Source of the DNA: Gammaproteobacteria bacterium
GTDB taxonomy: Bacteria; Pseudomonadota; Gammaproteobacteria; UBA9214
NCBI GenBank assembly: GCA_020027635.1
Contig: JAHKKL010000146.1
Span: forward strand, 1 to 5,272
Direction: 5' to 3'
Length of the DNA stretch: 5,272 nucleotides
The notes under the pieces are model-generated. The model was not told the DNA's origin. It did no database searches and saw nothing but the letters and a program-made list of their open reading frames with translations. The translations under genes and the position numbers were made by a program. This document shows, in pieces, positions 1 to 4,443 of this stretch. The number at the start of each line of letters is the position of its first letter. Within the stretch, counting starts at the first letter, position 1.

Positions 1-14
1 CGAAGGGTGAACGG
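1..14. repeat. Possible truncated copy of the palindromic repeat at 41-77
   Basis: The window opens with CGAAGGGTGAACGG. The reverse complement of the repeat at 41-77 contains CGAACCATGAACGG, and the two agree at 11 of 14 positions. This suggests that the window edge cuts a second, oppositely oriented copy of that family. An alternative is that these bases are the end of an upstream gene: one frame reads KGEREMP and stops at 24-26. The sequence left of the window would decide. Confidence 0.35.
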
Positions 15-40
15 GAAATGCCATAAATGTCAGGCGATTT

Positions 41-77
41 GTCCGTTCATGGTTCGACAGGCTCACCACGAATGGAC
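41..77. repeat. Imperfect palindromic intergenic repeat with TCGACAGGCTC loop
   Basis: Arms GTCCGTTCATGGT (41-53) and ACCACGAATGGAC (65-77) pair along 13 positions with one G-T wobble and one A-C mismatch, around the 11-nt loop TCGACAGGCTC (54-64). The sequence resembles a dispersed extragenic palindrome that I recall from many environmental proteobacterial genomes, built on a GAGCCTGTCGA core; this recall was not checked by search. It lies upstream of ileS. The hairpin has no T-run after it, so it does not look like a standard intrinsic terminator. Confidence 0.7.
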
Positions 78-123
78 TTAATCAGAGCTTCCTTAAGCGT
101 ATTGTTTATCGTTTTTAACTCTG

Positions 124-145
124 CGTTCTTCGCGTCTCTGCGGTG
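124..145 (+). repeat. Dispersed 22-nt repeat, copy 1 (before ileS)
   Basis: This stretch (CGTTCTTCGCGTCTCTGCGG followed by TG) matches 4341-4362 at 19 of 22 positions in the same orientation. The last ten bases, CTCTGCGGTG, are identical in both copies. Both copies lie in the leader of a gene, 10 nt before ileS here and 81 nt before ispH there. The motif resembles a low-copy dispersed element seen in environmental bacterial genomes; that is recollection rather than a search result. Its 3' end overlaps the ileS ribosome-binding site. Confidence 0.65.
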
Positions 146-146
146 A
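142..146 (+). promoter_or_regulatory. Ribosome-binding site of ileS
   Basis: GGTGA ends 9 nt before the ileS ATG at 156 and is the best Shine-Dalgarno-like match upstream. Four of its five bases belong to the dispersed repeat at 124-145, so the repeat appears to form part of the translation start region. A moderate rather than strong match to the anti-Shine-Dalgarno sequence. Confidence 0.55.
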
Positions 147-155
147 TATTGATCA

Positions 156-3002
156 ATGACTGATTACAAGAATACCCTTAATCTTCCCAACACGGCTTTC
201 CCCATGAAGGGCAATCTGCCCCAACGCGAACCGGAGATTCTGCAGCGCTGGGAAGCCATGGACCTCTACGGCATGCTGCGCGATGCCTGCCGTGGGCGCC
301 CGCGATTCGTTCTGCATGACGGGCCGCCCTACGCCAACGGCGACATCCATATCGGCCATGCCGTCAACAAGGTCCTGAAGGACATCATCGTCAAGAGCAA
401 GACCTTGAGCGGGTTTGATGCACCCTATATTCCCGGTTGGGACTGCCACGGCCTGCCGATCGAGCTGAATGTCGAGAAGAAGGCCGGCAAGCCCGGCGTC
501 AAGGTGGATGCCGCGACCTTCCGGAGCGCCTGCCGCGAGTATGCCAGCCAGCAGGTGGAGGGGCAGCGTCGGGATTTCATCCGCCTGGGCGTGGTGGGAG
601 ACTGGCGGCATCCCTATCTCACCATGCAGTACCGTGTCGAGGCCGACATCATCCGGGCGCTGGGTGTGATAGTCGAAAACCGCCACCTGATCAAGGGCTA
701 CAAACCGGTACACTGGTGCACGGATTGCGGCTCCGCCCTGGCGGAGGCCGAAGTGGAGTATGAGGACAAGGATTCCTTCGCCATCGATGTCCGCTTTCCG
801 GTGCTGAATGAGCAGGCGCTGCTCGCGTGCTGTCACCATACCGAGGGACGTTGCGGGGAGGGTCCGCTCTCGGTCGTGATCTGGACCACCACACCCTGGA
901 CGCTGCCGGCCAACCGCGCGGTCGCGCTCAATCCGGAGCTAGACTATGTCGTGGTGCAGTGCGATACCGGCCACGGGCAGGAGCGGCTGCTGCTGGCCGA
1001 TGCGCTGCTCAAGGACACCATGGGCCGTTTCAATGTGGAGAAATACCAGGTGCTGGCCTATTGCAAGGGGAGCGATCTGGAAGGGCTGAAACTTGCGCAT
1101 CCGTTCTACCAGCGCGAGGTGCCGGTCATACTCGGTGAGCATGTCACCACGGAGGCGGGCACCGGCGCCGTCCATACCGCGCCCGGGCATGGCCAGGAAG
1201 ACTATATCGTCGGCCAGCGTTACAAGCTGGCGGTCGACAACCCGGTCGGCGGCGATGGCCGGTTCCTTCCGGATACCGAACTGTTTGCCGGACAGCATGT
1301 CTTCGTGGCCAATAATTCCGTCATCGAGGTTCTGAAGAGCCGCGCGGCGCTGGTGCATGAAGAGAAGCTGCGGCACAGTTATCCGCACTGCTGGCGGCAC
1401 AAGACGCCGATCATTTTCCGAGCCACCCCGCAATGGTTCATCAGCATGGAGCAGAATCACCTGCGCACGGCGGCATTGAGCGAGATCCGGCAGGTTGAAT
1501 GGAAACCGGAATGGGGGCAGGCGCGCATCGCCGGAATGGTGGAGAGCCGCCCGGACTGGTGCATCTCGCGCCAGCGGACCTGGGGTGTGCCGATTCCCCT
1601 GTTCGTGCACAGGGAGAGCGGCGAACTGCACCGGGATAGCGCCAGCCACATCGAGGCCATCGCCCGGCGCGTCGAGGAGCGGGGCATCGAGGCGTGGCAT
1701 GAACTGGCTCCGGCAGAGCTGCTCGGTGGCGATGCCGCCGATTACGAAAAGACCACCGATACGCTGGATGTGTGGTTCGACTCCGGCGTGACCCACTATG
1801 CCGTGCTGCGGCAGCGTGAGGATCTCACGTTTCCGGCCGACCTCTACCTCGAGGGATCCGACCAGCACCGCGGCTGGTTCCAGTCCTCCCTGCTCACCGC
1901 GGTCGCCATGAGCGGCGTGGCGCCCTACAGGGCGGTACTGACTCACGGCTTTACCGTCGATGCCGCCGGCCAGAAGATGTCCAAATCCCGGGGCAATGTC
2001 GTGGCCCCGCAGAAAGTGGTGAATGCGCTCGGCGCTGATATCCTGCGCTTGTGGGTGGCCGCAACCGACTACCGTGGCGAGATGACGGTCTCGGACGAGA
2101 TCCTGAAACGCACGGGGGACGCCTATCGCCGCCTGCGCAACACCGCCCGTTTTCTGCTCGCCAACCTGAATGGTTTTGATCCCGCCACGGATCTGCTTGA
2201 ACCGCAGGGGATGGTGGGCCTGGACCGCTGGACCGTCGAACGTACCCGCTTGCTGCAGGAACGGGTGCGACAGGCCTATGACGATTATGAATTCCACCGC
2301 ATCTATCAACTGGTGCACAATTTCTGCGCGGTGGATATGGGCAGCTTCTATCTGGATATCATCAAGGACCGGCAGTACACGACGCGGGCCGACAGCATCC
2401 CGCGGCGTTCCGCGCAGACGGCGATGTACCACGTGGTCGAGGCGCTGGTGCGCTGGTTCGCGCCGATCATGAGTTTCACCGCCGAGGAGATCTGGCGGCA
2501 CCTCCCGGGACAGCGCCCCGCATCGGTTTTACTCTCGACCTGGCATGAGCTGCCGACTGCCGGTTATACGGAATCCGAGGTCCGGCGGCACATGGATGCC
2601 GATTACTGGGACCGGGTCATCGAGGTGCGTGTTGCCGTCAGCAAGGAGCTGGAGAAGCTGCGGGTGGCCGGGGGAATCGGCTCCTCGCTCGATGCCGAGG
2701 TGGACCTTTATGCCGATGCGGAAACCGCCGCTCTGCTGCGCGCGCTGGAGGATGAGCTGCGCTTCGTGCTGATCACTTCCTATGCCCGCGTTCATGGTGC
2801 GGATGACCGTCCCGATCAGGCGGTCGGGGCCGACATTCCCGGGCGGCAGCTCTGGCTACGGGTGATGCCCTCGGAGCATGCCAAGTGCGTGCGCTGCTGG
2901 CATCATCGCGAGGACGTGGGCGGCAACCCGGAACACCCCGAACTCTGCGGACGCTGCGTAGCGAACGTCGCGGGTGACGGTGAACAACGCCGTTACGCCT
3001 GA
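156..3002 (+). CDS. ileS: Isoleucyl-tRNA synthetase (IleRS)
   Basis: A 948-residue cytoplasmic class I aminoacyl-tRNA synthetase that activates isoleucine with ATP and charges tRNA-Ile (E. coli form 938). The N-terminus MTDYKNTLNLPNTAFPMKGN aligns with E. coli IleRS, which fixes the start. The class I signature HIGH is at 65-68 and KMSKS at 607-611. The inserted CP1 editing domain, which hydrolyses Val-tRNA-Ile, shows WTTTPWTLPAN from 243 and GTGAVHTAPGHG at 335-346, followed by QED with the conserved Asp at 349. Further landmarks are WCISRQRTWGVP, DVWFDSG and EGSDQHRGWF. The C-terminal zinc finger has Cys 911, 914, 931 and 934 and ends NVAGDGEQRRYA. This is the bacterial type with a C-terminal zinc domain. 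The gene is intact and opens a probable operon with lspA (25-nt gap) and fkpB. A small oddity is a Cys/His-rich patch at 225-233. No T-box leader is visible. Confidence 0.98.
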   Translation: MTDYKNTLNLPNTAFPMKGNLPQREPEILQRWEAMDLYGMLRDACRGRPRFVLHDGPPYANGDIHIGHAVNKVLKDIIVKSKTLSGFDAPYIPGWDCHGLPIELNVEKKAGKPGVKVDAATFRSACREYASQQVEGQRRDFIRLGVVGDWRHPYLTMQYRVEADIIRALGVIVENRHLIKGYKPVHWCTDCGSALAEAEVEYEDKDSFAIDVRFPVLNEQALLACCHHTEGRCGEGPLSVVIWTTTPWTLPANRAVALNPELDYVVVQCDTGHGQERLLLADALLKDTMGRFNVEKYQVLAYCKGSDLEGLKLAHPFYQREVPVILGEHVTTEAGTGAVHTAPGHGQEDYIVGQRYKLAVDNPVGGDGRFLPDTELFAGQHVFVANNSVIEVLKSRAALVHEEKLRHSYPHCWRHKTPIIFRATPQWFISMEQNHLRTAALSEIRQVEWKPEWGQARIAGMVESRPDWCISRQRTWGVPIPLFVHRESGELHRDSASHIEAIARRVEERGIEAWHELAPAELLGGDAADYEKTTDTLDVWFDSGVTHYAVLRQREDLTFPADLYLEGSDQHRGWFQSSLLTAVAMSGVAPYRAVLTHGFTVDAAGQKMSKSRGNVVAPQKVVNALGADILRLWVAATDYRGEMTVSDEILKRTGDAYRRLRNTARFLLANLNGFDPATDLLEPQGMVGLDRWTVERTRLLQERVRQAYDDYEFHRIYQLVHNFCAVDMGSFYLDIIKDRQYTTRADSIPRRSAQTAMYHVVEALVRWFAPIMSFTAEEIWRHLPGQRPASVLLSTWHELPTAGYTESEVRRHMDADYWDRVIEVRVAVSKELEKLRVAGGIGSSLDAEVDLYADAETAALLRALEDELRFVLITSYARVHGADDRPDQAVGADIPGRQLWLRVMPSEHAKCVRCWHHREDVGGNPEHPELCGRCVANVAGDGEQRRYA

Positions 3003-3013
3003 AAACCCCGTCC

Positions 3014-3018
3014 TGGAG
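3014..3018 (+). promoter_or_regulatory. Ribosome-binding site deciding the lspA start
   Basis: TGGAG lies 9 nt before the ATG at 3028. It supports that start over an in-frame GTG at 2974, which lies inside the end of ileS and would add 18 residues not found in the family. Confidence 0.7.
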
Positions 3019-3027
3019 TCAACGAGT

Positions 3028-3504
3028 ATGAAATGGTTCTGGCTTGCCGGGGTGGTGCTGATCCTGGATCAAGGCAGCAAATGGATCGCCGATTCCCTGC
3101 TGGGTCCGCACGACGCCATCCCGCTGCTGCCGTTCCTTGCCCTGCGCAAGGCCTACAATCAGGGCGCGGCCTTCAGCTTCCTGAGCGATGCCTCCGGCTG
3201 GCAACGCTGGTTCTTCGTCGGGCTCGCACTGCTGGTTATCGGCGTGCTCGTGGCCTGGCTGCGACGTCTGCCCAAGGGGCAGTGGCGCATGGCGCTGGCG
3301 CTGGCGCTGATACTCGGCGGGGCGGCGGGCAACGTGGTCGACCGGCTGCTCTACGGCCATGTCATCGATTTCATCGACCTGTACTACGGGGTCTGGCACT
3401 GGCCCACGTTCAATATCGCCGATTCGGCCATCACGCTCGGCGCGGTGCTGTTGCTGCTGGATGCCTTCATGGGGCGCAGGGAAGAAGCCCCGGGAAGGCA
3501 ATGA
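3028..3504 (+). CDS. lspA: Lipoprotein signal peptidase (signal peptidase II)
   Basis: A 158-residue inner-membrane aspartyl protease that removes the signal peptide from diacylglyceryl-modified prolipoproteins, after Lgt and before Lnt. Four hydrophobic segments are visible at about 3-20, 60-78, 87-105 and 129-147. Conserved family blocks are LDQGSKW (Asp14), AYNQGAAFSFL (42-52), GGAAGNVVDR (97-106), HVIDFID (111-117) and FNIADSAITLG (128-138). By alignment with P. aeruginosa LspA, whose catalytic dyad is Asp124/Asp143, the catalytic pair here is Asp114 and Asp132. Length matches the family (E. coli 164). The ATG at 3028 has a well-placed TGGAG. Its stop codon overlaps the fkpB start in ATGA, indicating translational coupling. 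Nothing is missing or broken. Confidence 0.97.
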   Translation: MKWFWLAGVVLILDQGSKWIADSLLGPHDAIPLLPFLALRKAYNQGAAFSFLSDASGWQRWFFVGLALLVIGVLVAWLRRLPKGQWRMALALALILGGAAGNVVDRLLYGHVIDFIDLYYGVWHWPTFNIADSAITLGAVLLLLDAFMGRREEAPGRQ

Positions 3505-4007
3505 TGCGCGCGCCCCGCAGTGATGACATCCGGGGGTCGGTTTTGAGGGGAGTGAAATATCCCATCGGCGCGGGCAGCACGGTCACGCTGCATCTATCAC
3601 TCGTGCTGGAAGACGGCCGGGTTGCCGAAAGCACCTTCGATGGTGAGCCGCATACCTTCTCCCTGGGTGACGGCTCACTGCTGCCCGGCCTGGAACTGGC
3701 ACTCTACGGGCTGCGTCCGGGCGATGCCCAGCGCCTGGTGCTGCATCCCGAACAGGCCTTCGGGATGCGTGACCCGACCAAGATCCATCAGGTGCCGCGC
3801 GCGGTGTTCGCTGATGACATCAGTCTGGAACCGGGCATCATCATCGGCTTTACCGACACCGGGGGCGAGGAAATTCCCGGGACCGTTCTGTCCGTGACCG
3901 ATGCGGCCGTCGAGGTGGATTTCAATCACCCGCTGGCAGGCCATGCCGTCACTTTTGAAGTGGAAATCATCGACGTGGTTCCCGCGGATAGCGGCGACGC
4001 CGATTGA
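3501..4007 (+). CDS. fkpB: FKBP-type peptidyl-prolyl cis-trans isomerase, SlpA/FkpB family
   Basis: A 168-residue cytoplasmic FKBP-type prolyl isomerase with a chaperone-like insert-in-flap domain, related to SlyD. Visible family blocks are VTLHLSLVLEDGRVAEST, GSLLPGLELALYGLRPGD (58-75), the flap-region sequence around PEQAFGMRDP, and the hallmark DFNHPLAGHAVTFEVEI (140-156). It lacks the His-rich metal-binding tail of SlyD and any signal peptide. Position after lspA is the usual one for fkpB. The start is uncertain. ATG 3501 overlaps the lspA stop, and ATG 3504 is an equally plausible neighbour with AAGG 5 nt upstream. Both give an N-terminus about 15 residues longer than E. coli FkpB (149). 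An in-frame GTG at 3552 would give 151 residues, but its GAGG is only 3 nt away. I kept 3501 for its coupling with lspA. Confidence 0.93.
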   Translation: MMRAPRSDDIRGSVLRGVKYPIGAGSTVTLHLSLVLEDGRVAESTFDGEPHTFSLGDGSLLPGLELALYGLRPGDAQRLVLHPEQAFGMRDPTKIHQVPRAVFADDISLEPGIIIGFTDTGGEEIPGTVLSVTDAAVEVDFNHPLAGHAVTFEVEIIDVVPADSGDAD

Positions 4008-4019
4008 TCATCGCTGCAA

Positions 4020-4038
4020 ATCCCGCAAGGGGCGGGAT
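4020..4038 (+). terminator. GC-rich hairpin just after fkpB, weak terminator candidate
   Basis: ATCCCGC (4020-4026) and GCGGGAT (4032-4038) form a perfect 7-bp stem with a 5-nt loop, starting 13 nt after the fkpB stop. No T-run follows directly. The nearest is TTTTT at 4069-4073, beyond a second 7-bp hairpin at 4041-4057. The tandem hairpins could end or pause fkpB transcription or protect the mRNA 3' end, but the canonical stem plus U-tract is missing. Confidence 0.35.
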
Positions 4039-4058
4039 AGGGTGCGCCGTGCGCACCG
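4038..4058 (+). repeat. GGTGCGC-type palindromic repeat, copy 1
   Basis: The 21-nt unit begins TAGGGTGCGC and ends GCGCACCG. It contains a perfect 7-bp hairpin, GGTGCGC (4041-4047) and GCGCACC (4051-4057), around CGT. It recurs exactly, on the opposite strand, at 4251-4271, and in degenerate form at 4381-4398. It resembles a dispersed extragenic palindrome of environmental proteobacteria (recollection, not searched). Confidence 0.75.
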
Positions 4059-4072
4059 ATGTACAATATTTT

Positions 4073-4142
4073 TGTAGGAGCGGCCTTGGCCGCGAACGCT
4101 TTTCGATCACCGGTGTTGTTCGCGGGCAAGCCCGCTCCTACA
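4073..4142. repeat. Inverted pair of REP-like elements (BIME-like)
   Basis: The left unit (4073-4096) reads TGTAGGAG, then GCGGCC-TT-GGCCGC, then GAA. The right unit (4119-4142) is the same 24-nt design inverted, with GCGGGC-TT-GCCCGC in its reverse complement. The units agree at 22 of 24 positions, and a 22-nt spacer lies between them. Each unit folds alone into a 6-bp GC hairpin with a TT loop, and the pair can also fold into one long stem. This closely resembles the REP family described in Pseudomonas, normally found in extragenic inverted pairs and mobilised in trans by RAYT transposases. No RAYT gene is in the window. It may stabilise the upstream mRNA or end transcription, which cannot be told from sequence. 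Confidence 0.88.
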
Positions 4143-4250
4143 TCCGGTTTCTTCACAGCCCAGAACGGCGTTGAATGACGGGGTTTCCATGCATTATTCC
4201 GGTAAATGTTTCCTGCGTCATCCTGTCGCCCGCCTCCCTGCAGTCGTTTC

Positions 4251-4271
4251 CGGTGCGCACGGCGCACCCTA
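4251..4271 (-). repeat. GGTGCGC-type palindromic repeat, copy 2 (inverted)
   Basis: This stretch starts CGGTGCGCAC and ends GGCGCACCCTA. It is the exact reverse complement of 4038-4058 over all 21 nt. It carries the same 7-bp hairpin, with GGTGCGC at 4252-4258 and GCGCACC at 4262-4268. The two copies lie either side of the REP-like pair and could pair with each other across about 192 nt. Confidence 0.75.
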
Positions 4272-4285
4272 CGCCGGTTCATAGG

Positions 4286-4341
4286 GTAGCCTGGGTTGAA
4301 CGCAGTGAAACCCGGGTTTCACTGCGTTCAACCCAGGCTAC
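4286..4341. repeat. Perfect 56-nt palindrome made of two fused inverted repeat units
   Basis: Bases 4286-4313 (starting GTAGCCTGGGTTGAACGC) are followed without a gap by their exact reverse complement at 4314-4341, centred on CCCGGG at 4311-4316. Each half with the shared centre is a unit that folds alone: CCTGGGTT (4290-4297) pairs with AACCCGGG (4309-4316) with one wobble. The element is thus two inverted copies of a dispersed unit overlapping by CCCGGG. The unit resembles a GTAGCC(T/C)GGGT repeat I recall from many proteobacterial genomes, whose spurious translation contains WVERSET, as it does here. Role unknown; the RNA would form a very stable hairpin. Confidence 0.9.
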
Positions 4342-4362
4342 GTCCTTTGCATCTCTGCGGTG
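4341..4362 (+). repeat. Dispersed 22-nt repeat, copy 2 (before ispH)
   Basis: Same orientation as 124-145, identical at 19 of 22 positions. The differences are at 4344, 4348 and 4351, all pyrimidine-pyrimidine or purine-purine. It begins at the last base of the 56-nt palindrome, which suggests the two were joined by insertion or form part of one composite repeat. Confidence 0.65.
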
Positions 4363-4380
4363 GATAGGGTTTGTTGGCCT

Positions 4381-4398
4381 TGTGCCCATGGCGCACCC
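4381..4398 (-). repeat. Degenerate third copy of the GGTGCGC-type repeat
   Basis: TGTGCCCATGGCGCACCC matches 4252-4269 at 15 of 18 positions. Two of the three changes break or weaken pairing in the hairpin, so this looks like an older, decaying copy. It may instead be chance similarity in GC-rich sequence. Confidence 0.4.
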
Positions 4399-4408
4399 CG
4401 CGATGGTC

Positions 4409-4414
4409 TACAAT
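4409..4414 (+). promoter_or_regulatory. Possible -10 element for ispH
   Basis: TACAAT agrees with the sigma-70 consensus TATAAT at five of six bases and lies 29 nt before the ispH ATG, which would give a leader of roughly 23 nt. No good -35 box is found at 16-18 nt upstream; the nearest TTG-type hexamer, TTGTGC at 4380-4385, is 23 nt away. An own promoter for ispH would make sense given the long repeat-filled gap after fkpB. Confidence 0.35.
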
Positions 4415-4443
4415 CACACGGTATCCAGTTTGATCAACCAGCC

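Larger units (their letters stand above)
4008..4443. other. Gene-free, repeat-rich 436-nt interval between fkpB and ispH
   Basis: No convincing coding sequence is present on either strand; the open frames here run through palindromic repeats. From left to right it holds a small hairpin, a GGTGCGC palindrome, an inverted REP-like pair, a stretch of about 108 nt (4143-4250) in which I see no feature, a second GGTGCGC palindrome in opposite orientation, a perfect 56-nt palindrome, a copy of the repeat found before ileS, a degenerate third GGTGCGC copy, and a possible promoter element before ispH. In E. coli the same junction is short, so the gap appears to have been enlarged by repeats. Confidence 0.85.

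Noticed and set aside
78..123. AT-rich stretch as ileS promoter
   Set aside because: TTGTTT at 102-107 has no -10 hexamer at the right distance, and TTTAAC-like -10 candidates lack a -35; too weak to annotate.
1..155. T-box or other riboswitch before ileS
   Set aside because: No T-box consensus, specifier stem or terminator/antiterminator pair is visible; T-box control of ileS is mainly a Firmicutes and Actinobacteria trait.
939..2501. Open frame of 520 codons on the minus strand inside ileS
   Set aside because: It is the complement of a strongly conserved ileS; the frame is open because of high GC codon bias, and its translation shows no recognisable family.
2974..3027. GTG start giving LspA 18 more residues
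   Set aside because: It lies in the ileS 3' end; the ATG at 3028 has a good Shine-Dalgarno and gives the family N-terminus.
3033..4007. fkpB frame extended upstream to an ATG at 3033
   Set aside because: The extra part overlaps lspA in another frame and has no FKBP-like sequence; the FKBP domain begins after 3550.
4062..4067. TACAAT as a promoter -10 box
   Set aside because: No -35 box upstream, since the preceding sequence is the GC-rich palindrome, and it faces about 380 nt of repeats before ispH.
3926..4282. 118-codon minus-strand open frame across the end of fkpB and the repeats
   Set aside because: The middle (GAGLPANNTGDRKAFAAKAAPT) is translation of the REP-like pair, and the rest is antisense to fkpB.
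4008..4443. CRISPR array
   Set aside because: The repeats belong to different families, are palindromic and inverted, and lack regular spacers.
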